DNA from: Polynucleobacter ibericus
GTDB taxonomy: Bacteria > Pseudomonadota > Gammaproteobacteria > Burkholderiales > Burkholderiaceae
Direction: 5' to 3'
Assembly: GCF_018687955.1 (NCBI RefSeq)
Contig: NZ_CP061309.1
Coordinates: 1,111,564 to 1,175,563 of the forward strand
Length of the DNA: 64,000 nucleotides
The translations under genes and the position numbers were made by a program. Below, piece after piece: positions 9,576 through 17,605 of this stretch (position 1 is its first letter; each line of letters starts with the position of its first letter). The notes under the pieces are model-generated. The model did no database searches. It was given only the letters and a program-made list of their open reading frames with translations, and was not told the origin of the DNA.

Positions 9576-10358
9576 CTAGGGCCTTACCCCTGGCGATTCA
9601 AGGGGTAGGCCTCTTGCTCGCCACATCAGAAACAACTCTAGCTGAGCCATTTCGGGAGAGCCGTATTCAAATTGTTGAGCTCTAACACCACTCATACAAT
9701 TACGTAAGCGTCGCTGTAAAGATCCCATGGTTTGCCACTCCAAGCGGTAGATGGGATAAGCATTCGGATGCCCTTGAGGTATGAGGCTACCGCCCAGCTT
9801 TAAGCCCGCTCTTTCTTCATGACATTGTGCGCACGATAAATTGAGTTGCCCCATGCGCTCATTAAATGAATGACGACCTTTTTTCATGAAGGGTGCGTTA
9901 GCAGAATTTTCTCTAACCGTAATTGGCATTCCTTTCGATTGAAAAGCAACCAGTGCTGTTAAAGCCAGAAGCTCTTTACTCTCATAGGCTAATGCTGGAG
10001 ATGATTGCGCACCAACACGACATTGGTTGATTTGCCCCTCCAAGGTCTGCAGCTTACCTTTAATCACTTTTGGAAATTGAGTCGCGACACCAAGCATCGA
10101 TTTTTTGGCATCACCATGACAAGTGCTACAGGACTTATTTTGTGAGCCTAACTTCTGCTGCCACAAGGCTTCACCATCTCCCACCCAAAACATGGCAGGG
10201 TTTAATGAAGGGTCATCCTGCATTGCCTTGTTTTCAGGAGACATTAATTCATAACTAGATTGCTGTTTGGGTGGCGCTGCACTTACCACTCCGATAAAAA
10301 AATAGGTAATTATCAAGAGATAAATACGGCTCAGAAAACGAAAGGATTGTTTATTCAC
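9576..10358 (-). CDS. soxA: SoxA, dihaem cytochrome c of the thiosulfate-oxidising SoxXA complex
   Basis: SoxXA joins thiosulfate to the carrier cysteine of SoxY in the periplasm. This 260-residue protein has a signal peptide (residues about 1-28), a first haem site C77-S-T-C80-H81, a second site C176-A-Q-C179-H180, and the NCMSG segment with Cys221, the position used in SoxA as the active-site haem ligand that carries the persulfide. It is therefore the dihaem form with all key residues present. Its start overlaps the soxZ stop by 4 bp (ATGA), making it the last gene of the sox unit. Confidence 0.93.
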   Translation of the reverse strand: MNKQSFRFLSRIYLLIITYFFIGVVSAAPPKQQSSYELMSPENKAMQDDPSLNPAMFWVGDGEALWQQKLGSQNKSCSTCHGDAKKSMLGVATQFPKVIKGKLQTLEGQINQCRVGAQSSPALAYESKELLALTALVAFQSKGMPITVRENSANAPFMKKGRHSFNERMGQLNLSCAQCHEERAGLKLGGSLIPQGHPNAYPIYRLEWQTMGSLQRRLRNCMSGVRAQQFEYGSPEMAQLELFLMWRARGLPLESPGVRP

Positions 10359-10684
10359 GAAACGGTAATGCGTGCCTGGTTGACTGCTTCGTAGCCATCA
10401 TCTCCAATCCACTTAAATTGAAGCGTTCCCGACTCTACAGCGACGGTGGTAAAGATAATTAAAGGGTTGGCTCCGATACCTGAATAGAAATCTGCTTTAA
10501 ACACCTCTACATTGTTATAGGTGCAGGTAAAGGTGCGAATAATGTCCCGAGGAATTTGCTTGCCGTTCTCGGTATAGCGAAAGCCAGACTCCATATCGTG
10601 TTGTGCAATCGCTCGGATCTCAATAACGGAATCCTTTTTGGCCGTCGTCGGCATCGTAATGGATGTACGGGATGTCTTACTCAT
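10355..10684 (-). CDS. soxZ: SoxZ, sulfur-carrier partner subunit
   Basis: SoxZ forms the SoxYZ heterodimer that carries sulfur intermediates. The 109-residue protein is an immunoglobulin-like beta sandwich with typical SoxZ segments (IRAIAQHDMESGFR and KADFYSGIGANPLI) and no signal peptide; SoxZ is normally exported with SoxY. The open frame extends upstream to 10738, but the ATG at 10684 overlaps the soxY stop as ATGA and has GGAG just upstream, so it is the likely start. The end overlaps soxA by 4 bp. Confidence 0.93.
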   Translation of the reverse strand: MSKTSRTSITMPTTAKKDSVIEIRAIAQHDMESGFRYTENGKQIPRDIIRTFTCTYNNVEVFKADFYSGIGANPLIIFTTVAVESGTLQFKWIGDDGYEAVNQARITVS

Positions 10685-11157
10685 ATCATCTCCGTGCAAG
10701 CTGAAAGCGTGACTAATGTTTCGGCAGAACCCTGCCAATAACTACCATTACTCATCTGCGCAATTGCCCAAACCTTCTGACTATCAGCTAATCGCACACG
10801 CGTAGTGACATTGGCGCTTCCAGAGCGTGGGGTGAGATAAACAGTGAAGATATTTGGCAGTGGATTGCCTTCGGCGATCACATGAATGGTTTTCACATAG
10901 TCATTAGCAGTCATGGGGCTCTCAACGCTCACTTTGAGTACAACCAAGTTGCCATTCTCTACCAGCGGGGGGATGGTTAAGGTGACCTTACCAGTGCGTA
11001 TAACTGCTCCGCCAGCGATCTTTTTAATTGCTTCATTGGCATCTTCTTTTTTGGCAAAGGCAGCTAAAGGGTTTGCACATAAGCCAATCGCTAAAACTCC
11101 AAGACCTTGAACCTGCTTGAGCCAGTGTCGTCGATGATGTTGTGTAATTTTCTTCAT
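10681..11157 (-). CDS. soxY: SoxY, sulfur-carrier subunit with atypical C-terminus
   Basis: SoxY normally carries sulfur intermediates on a cysteine in a flexible C-terminal GGCGG arm. This 158-residue protein has a twin-arginine-like leader (HHRRHWLKQVQG) and a beta-sandwich domain with family segments such as VISVES-like LKVSVESPM and GNPLPNIFTVYLTP. It ends in LVTLSACTEMI. The cysteine is there, but the flanking glycines are missing and the tail extends four residues beyond the cysteine; part of that tail encodes the ribosome-binding site of soxZ. Overlap with soxZ is 4 bp. The family assignment is firm from the neighbours; normal carrier function is less certain. Confidence 0.85.
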   Translation of the reverse strand: MKKITQHHRRHWLKQVQGLGVLAIGLCANPLAAFAKKEDANEAIKKIAGGAVIRTGKVTLTIPPLVENGNLVVLKVSVESPMTANDYVKTIHVIAEGNPLPNIFTVYLTPRSGSANVTTRVRLADSQKVWAIAQMSNGSYWQGSAETLVTLSACTEMI

Positions 11158-11168
11158 CTCAATTTCAG

Positions 11169-11609
11169 TTAACTTGGATTATTCAAAGTGACTAAGAAAG
11201 CAATAACATCTTCTATCTCTTGACCATTCAAAATCGTTTGACCAACCAATTTCGGGGCCACTCGATTCAAATGACTAGTTTGATAATAGGCAGGCATGAT
11301 GGTTTGCGGATTAAAGTGTGCGGCATTAACAAGACGTGCCCTTAATTGAGCTGCATTTAGACGTGCGACACTCACTTTAAGATCAGGCGCTAAATTTCCC
11401 TGAAAACGCTCCTCTGGAAATGGGCCGCTATGGCACAACAAACAGAGTCCCGTCTGACGACTTGCAACGATTGCCCTACCCCGCACTGCATTACCGGGCT
11501 CATTAGAAAGGGACTCGAAAATCGAGTCCCCTGTAATGACTTGAGCGTTTGCACTACCAAGATCGAGGATGCCTAGCAATAAAAACGCTAGTGCAATCCT
11601 CTTACTCAT
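11169..11609 (-). CDS. soxX: SoxX, monohaem cytochrome c of SoxXA
   Basis: SoxX is the electron-accepting haem subunit of the SoxXA complex. The 146-residue protein has a signal peptide (about residues 1-22), a single haem site C56-L-L-C59-H60 followed by SGPFPEERFQGNLAPDL, and a later IMPAYYQ segment with the axial methionine. The ATG at 11609 was taken as start. A GTG two codons upstream (11615) would add only two residues and cannot be excluded. It lies 11 bp ahead of soxY and 23 bp after the molybdenum-hydroxylase gene, in the same direction. Confidence 0.9.
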   Translation of the reverse strand: MSKRIALAFLLLGILDLGSANAQVITGDSIFESLSNEPGNAVRGRAIVASRQTGLCLLCHSGPFPEERFQGNLAPDLKVSVARLNAAQLRARLVNAAHFNPQTIMPAYYQTSHLNRVAPKLVGQTILNGQEIEDVIAFLVTLNNPS

Positions 11610-11632
11610 GGACACAATTTCACAATGGGCTC

Positions 11633-13849
11633 TTAGACCAACTTAATGCCGCTGTTTTTGAGAGGCACTGTACGCAGACGTTTACCAGTTGCACGATAAA
11701 ACGCATTGAGAACCGCCGGAGCAGCTACTGCAATCGTTGGTTCGCCAACGCCACCCCAGTCTTTGCCACCGCCTTGAATCACGATAGTTTCAACTTTAGG
11801 CATTTGAGAGAGTCGAATCGAATTAAAAGTATCGAAGTTCTTTTGAACAACGGCACCTTTTTCGATCGTAATCTCTTCCTCAAATAATGCCGATAAGCCG
11901 TAAACAAAAGAGCCGGAAACCTGACGAGCAACTTGCGCAGGATTCACGACATAGCCCGGATCGGTAGCGGCAACAATGCGATGAATCTCCACTTCGTTAC
12001 CATTTTTCACAGAGAGCTCACAAGCTGCAGCAACATAGCTACCGAAAGAACGCATTTGCGCTACGCCACGGAACACGCCTGGAGCTGCCGGCTTAGTCCA
12101 ACCAATACCATCGGCAACTGCATTCAGAACAGCTATGGCACGAGGAAACTTTTCCATATGCTTACGACGGAACTCCACCGCATCAACGCCAGTAGCCTCA
12201 GCCATCTCATCCATAAAGGTTTCGAAGAAGATCGCATTTTGATTCACATTCACGCCACGCCAAAAACCTGGCGGCACATGGGTGTTGCGCATTGCGTGAT
12301 CAATATTCAGACTTGGGAAGCTATAGGTGATGCCATGCTCACCTGTTGTATCAAGACCTTGGGATACAAGAGGATCCTTACCTTTATTAGCCTCCACCAC
12401 TGCTGGACGAACGGCTGCCAAAATTGATTGGCCTGATAAGCGCATGTTGACAGCTGTGACATTCTTTTTATCATCAATGGCAGCAGACATTTTGCACATC
12501 ATCACGGGGTGATAGCGACCTTGCGTCATATCCTCTGAGCGACTCCAAATCAACTTAATTGGAGTACCTGGCATTTGCTTGGCAATATTTACGGCTTGTG
12601 TGGTGTAGTCCTGGAAAGCGCCGCGACGACCAAAGCCGCCACCCAAATTCACCTTATACACATTGCATTTATCAGCAGGAAGCCCGGAAGCGGCAATCAC
12701 TGCCGCTAAGGAGGCTTCGCCGTCTTGCGTTGGAACCCATGCTTCACAAGAGTCGGCAGTCCACTTCGCGGTGGCTGTTTGTGGCTCTAAAGTTGCATGA
12801 TTTAAGAAGGGATAGAAATAGGTGGCCTCTAATGTCTTGGAAGCACCAGACATCGCCGCCTTTACATCACCATTGGAGTTGAGCACAAATGTATCGGTGG
12901 CGTTAAGACCCTCTTCCAGCATCTTCTTGATAGAGGCGCTAGAGACATCACCATTGGCACCGTTATCCCAGATAACACTCACTTGATCCAAGGCGGCTTT
13001 TGCTTGCCAGAAAGTCTCGGCGATCACTGCCACAGCAGAGTCACCGACCTGAACTACTTTTTTCACGCCCTTCATGCCCTGTGCTTTAGTGGCGTCATAA
13101 CTCTTGACCTTGCCACCAAATACTGGAGATTGGTTAATGGTTGCGACCAACATGCCTGGCATCTTTAAGTCAATTGCATAGATTTGTTTGCCAGTGACCT
13201 TGTCTGCCGTGCCATCGATACGATTAACTGACTTACCAATTAGCTTCCAGTCTTTTGGATCCTTGAGCGGCACTTCTTTAGGCGCCTCTAGCTTTGATGC
13301 TGCTACAGAGACTTTACCGAAAGTAGTTTTCTTGCCTGATGGTGTGTGTGTAATAACACTGTCTTGTGCGACGCACTCTGCAACAGGAACATTCCATTGA
13401 TTGGCCGCAGCTTGAACGAGCATCATGCGTGCAGCAGCACCGCCTTTACGTACATACTGTTCTGATGTACGAATACCACGGCTACCACCTGTGGAATAAC
13501 TACCCCACACTTTATTGCGCTTTAAATTCTCACCAGGTGATGGATAGTCATAAGAAACTTTTTTCCAATCGCATTGCAATTCTTCTGCAACCATCTGAGC
13601 CAAACCAGTGATTGTTCCTTGGCCCATTTCGGAGCGCACGATCCTTACAACAACGTCATCATTTGGCTTGACTACTACCCACACACCAATCTCTGGAGTA
13701 GCTAATGGTGTCATTGAAGTAGTGCCTGTACCCATTGCAGCATGTGCAGTGGACATCACAGAAAGATCAAAGCCAATCGCTAAACCTGTAGCAATGGCGC
13801 TAGAGCCAATAACAAAGTGGCGGCGGGAAGTGTTTGTATTTGTAGTCAT
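11633..13849 (-). CDS. Molybdenum hydroxylase large subunit (isoquinoline 1-oxidoreductase beta type)
   Basis: This 738-residue protein belongs to the xanthine-dehydrogenase family, in the branch annotated as isoquinoline 1-oxidoreductase beta subunit or aldehyde dehydrogenase. It has a Tat-type leader (SRRHFVIGSSAIATGLAIGF), so it is probably exported folded with its molybdopterin cofactor. The body has GGGFGRRGAFQDY and the near-C-terminal GGVGEP segment, with Glu703 as the catalytic base. The start at 13849 puts the Tat motif at the N-terminus and has GGGGA upstream; the frame is open further up to 13915. It follows the iron-sulfur subunit by 11 bp and precedes soxX by 23 bp. The true substrate is unknown. 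Confidence 0.88.
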   Translation of the reverse strand: MTTNTNTSRRHFVIGSSAIATGLAIGFDLSVMSTAHAAMGTGTTSMTPLATPEIGVWVVVKPNDDVVVRIVRSEMGQGTITGLAQMVAEELQCDWKKVSYDYPSPGENLKRNKVWGSYSTGGSRGIRTSEQYVRKGGAAARMMLVQAAANQWNVPVAECVAQDSVITHTPSGKKTTFGKVSVAASKLEAPKEVPLKDPKDWKLIGKSVNRIDGTADKVTGKQIYAIDLKMPGMLVATINQSPVFGGKVKSYDATKAQGMKGVKKVVQVGDSAVAVIAETFWQAKAALDQVSVIWDNGANGDVSSASIKKMLEEGLNATDTFVLNSNGDVKAAMSGASKTLEATYFYPFLNHATLEPQTATAKWTADSCEAWVPTQDGEASLAAVIAASGLPADKCNVYKVNLGGGFGRRGAFQDYTTQAVNIAKQMPGTPIKLIWSRSEDMTQGRYHPVMMCKMSAAIDDKKNVTAVNMRLSGQSILAAVRPAVVEANKGKDPLVSQGLDTTGEHGITYSFPSLNIDHAMRNTHVPPGFWRGVNVNQNAIFFETFMDEMAEATGVDAVEFRRKHMEKFPRAIAVLNAVADGIGWTKPAAPGVFRGVAQMRSFGSYVAAACELSVKNGNEVEIHRIVAATDPGYVVNPAQVARQVSGSFVYGLSALFEEEITIEKGAVVQKNFDTFNSIRLSQMPKVETIVIQGGGKDWGGVGEPTIAVAAPAVLNAFYRATGKRLRTVPLKNSGIKLV

Positions 13850-13860
13850 GTATTTTCCCC

Positions 13861-14310
13861 TTAAGCTTTGCTTACAGCATGGATAGCTGCGCGTACTTCT
13901 TGGAAGGTGCCGCAACGGCAGATATTAGTAATGGCTGCATCAATCTGAGCATCCGTAGGCTTGGGCGTATTACGCAATAAAGCAGTTGTTGCCATCACCA
14001 TGCCAGACTGGCAGTAACCACATTGAGGGACTTGATTTTCAACCCATGCCTTTTGCACCTTAGAGAGCTGACCATTCTTTTCCAAACTTTCAATGGTCTC
14101 AATCTTTTTACCTTCAGCAGCAGATACTGGTAAAGAGCAACTACGAATGGCTTGGCCTTCAAACAATACTGTGCAAGCACCACATGCACCAATACCGCAA
14201 CCATATTTGGTACCAGTCAACCCAACTTGTTCACGAATGACCCAAAGCAATGGGGTTTCTGGATCCACATCCAATTTGTATTTCTTACCGTTAACGGTTA
14301 ACTCAGCCAT
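13861..14310 (-). CDS. (2Fe-2S) small subunit of molybdenum hydroxylase (isoquinoline 1-oxidoreductase alpha type)
   Basis: This 149-residue electron-transfer subunit carries two 2Fe-2S clusters. The plant-ferredoxin-type site is C38-G-I-G-A-C43-G-A-C46 with a further cysteine at about 58. The second, helical-type site is CGYCQSGM followed by NICRCGTF. It passes electrons from the molybdopterin subunit encoded directly downstream, probably to a periplasmic cytochrome. It has no signal peptide, as is usual for partners carried along by a Tat-exported large subunit. It is the first gene of the six-gene unit ending in soxA, with GGAGAG upstream of the ATG. Confidence 0.9.
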   Translation of the reverse strand: MAELTVNGKKYKLDVDPETPLLWVIREQVGLTGTKYGCGIGACGACTVLFEGQAIRSCSLPVSAAEGKKIETIESLEKNGQLSKVQKAWVENQVPQCGYCQSGMVMATTALLRNTPKPTDAQIDAAITNICRCGTFQEVRAAIHAVSKA

Positions 14311-14438
14311 GAGTGCTCTCCTGTAAATTCTTCTATTATTTTTGGGGCATTCAATTACCCCTGCTTTTGGTATGTTTATCTTACTTAAGAATTAAATTAT
14401 TGCTATGCAACATAAATTGGGGGTTGTAAGATCAAGCA

Positions 14439-14786
14439 ATGATTTTTGGACTCGTACAAATCCTCCTCTTTCAAAGCCTCGGTGAGCTTGTTTCTAAATT
14501 CCTCCTACCAACTTTGCCTGGCCCGGTCATTGGCTTAGTCCTGTTGGTGCTGTGGCTGGTGTTGCGCAAAGGAATTAATAGTGAGCTAGCCATGGTGGCC
14601 GATGGGTTTAGCCAGTACCTTGGCCTGCTTTTTGTGCCGGCAGCAGTTGGAGTGGTGCTTTTTTTACCTCAATTACAAGCCAATGCCCTGGCCATCATCA
14701 GCGCACTGATTGGTAGCGTCATTCTCACCATCTCCTCAACTGCTCTAACCGCACGTTTTCTGAGCAAGAAAGAATCTCATGAGTGA
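14439..14786 (+). CDS. CidA/LrgA family membrane protein
   Basis: This 115-residue protein has four predicted membrane helices and the family segment FLLPTLPGPVIGLVLL. CidA/LrgA proteins are small holin-like proteins linked to murein hydrolase control and, in several bacteria, to pyruvate or small-acid transport. Its stop overlaps the start of the LrgB-type gene by 8 bp, so the pair is translationally coupled. It is divergent from the molybdenum-hydroxylase/sox unit; the 128-bp gap between them must hold both promoters, though none is obvious. Confidence 0.88.
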   Translation: MIFGLVQILLFQSLGELVSKFLLPTLPGPVIGLVLLVLWLVLRKGINSELAMVADGFSQYLGLLFVPAAVGVVLFLPQLQANALAIISALIGSVILTISSTALTARFLSKKESHE

Positions 14787-15507
14787 GAAGCACTCGATTG
14801 TGGAGATTTGGGTCTATTTATCTGGTAGCCCACTCTTCGCCTTGTTTATCACGCTAGCCGCCTATCAAATTGGCTTAAGTATTTACAAGGCGACACATCA
14901 GAATCCATTAGCTAACCCAGTGGCTATTGCTATTCTGATTGTGGCAACAACGATTCAATTTATTGAGATGCCTTACTCAACCTATTTTGAGGGTGCTCAA
15001 TTTATTCACTTCTTATTGGGCTCAGCAACTGTGTCTTTAGCCATTCCGATTTATCGCGGTTTAAGTAGTCTCAAAGGCCGATCTATTCCAATCACTGCCT
15101 CGCTTTGCATTGGTGGCTTGGTCTCGATTTTTAGTGCTGTTGGGATTGCCAAACTACTGGGGGCTGACTCCAGTATTACGGGTGCCATGTACCCCAAATC
15201 GGTTACAGCACCAATTGCTATGGGTATTGCAGAGCGTATTGGTGTCTCACCCACTCTTACCGCCATCTTCGCAGTCAGCACCGGAATTCTGGGGGCAATT
15301 CTTGCGCCGTTTGTTTTCAATGCATTGGGCATGAAGGCATGGTGGCAAAGAGGCTTTGCCATTGGCATTGGCGCCCATGGTATCGGCACTTCACGCGCCT
15401 TTAGCATTCACCCAGAGGCAGGCACCTATGCGAGTCTAGCAATGGGTATGAACGGCGTGGTGAGTGCCGTTGCAATACCTATCATCTATCACATATTTAA
15501 TAAGTAA
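14779..15507 (+). CDS. LrgB/CidB family membrane protein
   Basis: This 242-residue polytopic membrane protein has about seven hydrophobic segments. Family-typical sequences are visible: ALFITLAAYQIG near the N-terminus, YPKSVTAPIAMGIAE in the middle, and GIGAHGIGTSRAF near the C-terminus. It works together with the preceding LrgA-type protein, with which it overlaps by 8 bp. The function in this lineage is uncertain (autolysis control or small-metabolite transport). It converges on the higA gene, ending 3 bp from it. Confidence 0.9.
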   Translation: MSEKHSIVEIWVYLSGSPLFALFITLAAYQIGLSIYKATHQNPLANPVAIAILIVATTIQFIEMPYSTYFEGAQFIHFLLGSATVSLAIPIYRGLSSLKGRSIPITASLCIGGLVSIFSAVGIAKLLGADSSITGAMYPKSVTAPIAMGIAERIGVSPTLTAIFAVSTGILGAILAPFVFNALGMKAWWQRGFAIGIGAHGIGTSRAFSIHPEAGTYASLAMGMNGVVSAVAIPIIYHIFNK

Positions 15508-15510
15508 TTT

Positions 15511-15834
15511 TTAAGCGGCCAATAAATCCGGAATCTGGGCATGCTTTACTTTTGGCTTAATAGTCTTTCTGGCCTTCCACAAATCATATGCGGATTGTTC
15601 AGCCAACCAAATACTTGCATTGCCGCCGTTTTCAACACCTAACCATGCCTCAATTCTCAAAGCCATTTCAGGTGAGATTGCAGCCTTAGCATTTAATACC
15701 CGAGATAAAGCTGCTCTTGTAACCCCAAGCTGCTCTGCAGCTGCAGTAACAGTGATCCCTAAGGCAGGCAAAACGTCATCACGCAAAGTCAGTCCTGGAT
15801 GTGCGGGGCTATGCATTTTTCTCATTTTTATCAT
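15511..15834 (-). CDS. higA: HigA-family antitoxin (XRE helix-turn-helix)
   Basis: This 107-residue protein shows the HigA/VapI pattern: HPGLTLRDDVLPALGITVT leading into a helix-turn-helix (AAEQLGVTRAALSRVLNAKA), then ISPEMALRIEAWLG and the WLAEQSAYDLWKAR segment. HigA neutralises HigB and represses its own operon. Its start overlaps the stop of the toxin frame as TAATG, so it depends on coupled translation from the higB frame. The gene itself is intact, unlike the toxin upstream. Confidence 0.92.
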   Translation of the reverse strand: MIKMRKMHSPAHPGLTLRDDVLPALGITVTAAAEQLGVTRAALSRVLNAKAAISPEMALRIEAWLGVENGGNASIWLAEQSAYDLWKARKTIKPKVKHAQIPDLLAA

Positions 15835-16110
15835 TAGTGGTAGTCCTGATAATTCACCAATACTACATCTTCACCTTCAAATCTAAAAGTCACTCTCCAG
15901 TTGCCACTAACGTAAATGGAATAATGTCCGACCAGTTTTCCGCCTAAAGAGTGCAATCGCCAACCAGGAATATTCACATCCTCCCAATTTCGAGCTTCAT
16001 TGAGCCTGGTCAACTGACGCGATAGGCGTGGCATGATTGACTTGAATGCCAGCACGGCTTCCGGTTTCAAAAAACAATTGCAATCCTTTGTGCTGGAACG
16101 AATTAATCAT
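15834..16110 (-). pseudogene. higB: HigB/RelE-type toxin, frameshifted
   Basis: HigB is a ribosome-dependent mRNA-cleaving toxin. The normal HigB start is present from ATG 16110 (MINSFQHKGLQLFFETGSRA, continuing GIQVNHA), but this frame stops after 37 residues. The rest of the protein (RLSRQLTRLNEARNWEDV ... VNYQDYH, ending at 15834) continues in the neighbouring frame, reached by a one-base shift near 16029. Joining the frames there restores the family's length and order. The downstream frame alone would need a TTG at 16070 with no ribosome-binding site and would lack the first strand of the fold. A sequencing error at 16029 is the main alternative. Confidence 0.82.
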
Positions 16111-16115
16111 ACCAT

Positions 16116-16138
16116 ATTGTATAGCGTTGCTATACAAT
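16116..16138. promoter_or_regulatory. Inverted-repeat operator upstream of higBA
   Basis: Two perfect 10-bp arms (ATTGTATAGC and GCTATACAAT) flank a 3-bp spacer, 6 bp upstream of the ATG of the higB frame. Position and symmetry fit the autoregulatory HigA binding site. The arm also carries a TATACAAT-like segment that could serve as a -10 element. The repeat is seen directly; binding by HigA is inferred. Confidence 0.75.
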
Positions 16139-16173
16139 TATTCAAGCCCATTTAAAACCTAATTTTTGCTTGG

Positions 16174-17523
16174 TTAATTGACTTTCATTGCTACATCAAT
16201 TGCCTCACCTAAGACATTACAGAGAAATTGCACCTCATCTGGCGTGGAGATGAATGGAGGGCCTACAGCGATACAGTCGCCCGCTACACGCACTAGTGCC
16301 CCTCTCTCGATACATGCCTCGAGTACTTTCATGGAGCGCAAACCAGGCTTGCCCGGAACAGGGTCAAGCTCTACTGCGCCAGATAATCCAAAGTTACGAA
16401 TATCCAAAATTCCGGATTTGCCTTTTAATGCATGCAGCCCATTTTCTAAAACAGGCTCTAGTGCTTTAGCTCGATTTACTAAATCATCAGACTCAAAGAT
16501 ATCGAGCACTGCATGACCGGCGGCAGCTGGTATTGGGTGCCCTGAATAGGTATAGCCGTGAAAGAACTCAATCGCCTGCTCTTGTCCGCCATTAGCGATG
16601 ATGTTGTCATAGATATCGCCGCGTACAATCACACCGCCCAGCGGAATCACGCCATTAGTAATTCCCTTGGCGAAAGTAATCATGTCTGGAGTAACACCAA
16701 AGCGATCGGCGCCAAAGTTCGCACCTAAACGACCAAAGCCAGTAATTACCTCATCAAAGATTAGCAAAATGCCATGCTTTGTACAGATCTCGCGAATCTT
16801 TTGCAAGTAACCCTCTGGCGGAACAATTACACCCGTAGAGCCTTGAACAGGCTCCATGATCACCGCAGCAATCGTATTGGCATCTTGTAAGGCAACGATC
16901 TTCTCCAACTCTTCAGCCAAATGAGCGCCCCACTTTGGCTGCCCTTTTGAGAAAGCCATTTGCGATAGATTCAAAGTGTGAGGTAAATGATCAACCCCAG
17001 GAATCATCATGCTGGCAAACATTTTTCGGTTAGCAACCATGCCACCTACAGATATGCCGGCAATACCAACACCGTGATAAGCCCGATCTCGCCCAATCAG
17101 ACGAATACGAGATGCATTGCCCATCACACGGTGATATCCAATGGCGATCTTCAAGGCAGTGTCTACGGCCTCTGAACCCGAATTCGTAAAGAAGACTTTG
17201 TCCAAACCCTTGGGCGCCATCTTCGCAATTCGAGCAGCCAAGCTAAAAGTAGTTTCACTAGCCATCTGAAACGCTGGGCAATAGTCCATGGTTTCAAACT
17301 GCTTTTGAATGGCTGCACCAATACGAGGATCAGCATGCCCTAATGGGGAGCACCAAAGCCCCGATAAGCCGTCAAATAACTTACGTCCTTGATCATCAAA
17401 GTAGTAAGCTCCCTTAGCCGACCGCATGATCTTCGGATGGTGCGCAAAGTAGCGGTTAGGAGTAAATGGCAGCCAATAGGCTGACATATCAATCCCGCCG
17501 CTTGTTTTATGAGGTGTTGTCAT
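16174..17523 (-). CDS. Omega-amino acid (beta-alanine):pyruvate aminotransferase, class III
   Basis: This 449-residue PLP-dependent class III aminotransferase closely resembles the beta-alanine/omega-amino-acid:pyruvate group: YWLPFTPNRYF at the N-terminus, GLSGLWCSPLGH, FTNSGSEAVDTALK (phosphate-binding loop), LIFDEVITGFGR with the cofactor-binding Asp, and the Schiff-base lysine in FAKGITNG (Lys286). It would move an omega-amino group to pyruvate, forming alanine. The start at 17523 fits the family; the frame is open to 17586. It is divergent from the TctC-type gene, with an 82-bp gap. Confidence 0.9.
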   Translation of the reverse strand: MTTPHKTSGGIDMSAYWLPFTPNRYFAHHPKIMRSAKGAYYFDDQGRKLFDGLSGLWCSPLGHADPRIGAAIQKQFETMDYCPAFQMASETTFSLAARIAKMAPKGLDKVFFTNSGSEAVDTALKIAIGYHRVMGNASRIRLIGRDRAYHGVGIAGISVGGMVANRKMFASMMIPGVDHLPHTLNLSQMAFSKGQPKWGAHLAEELEKIVALQDANTIAAVIMEPVQGSTGVIVPPEGYLQKIREICTKHGILLIFDEVITGFGRLGANFGADRFGVTPDMITFAKGITNGVIPLGGVIVRGDIYDNIIANGGQEQAIEFFHGYTYSGHPIPAAAGHAVLDIFESDDLVNRAKALEPVLENGLHALKGKSGILDIRNFGLSGAVELDPVPGKPGLRSMKVLEACIERGALVRVAGDCIAVGPPFISTPDEVQFLCNVLGEAIDVAMKVN

Positions 17524-17605
17524 GCGTCTCTCTGATTTAATTGTTTTAAATACTAGATTCTGAATTTCTAATACTATAGTACTCATCTCACCATTGGACT
17601 CTTAA

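Noticed and set aside
15834..16110. Programmed ribosomal frameshift in higB
   Set aside because: No slippery heptamer or downstream structure is seen at the junction near 16029; simple frameshift decay or sequence error is more likely.
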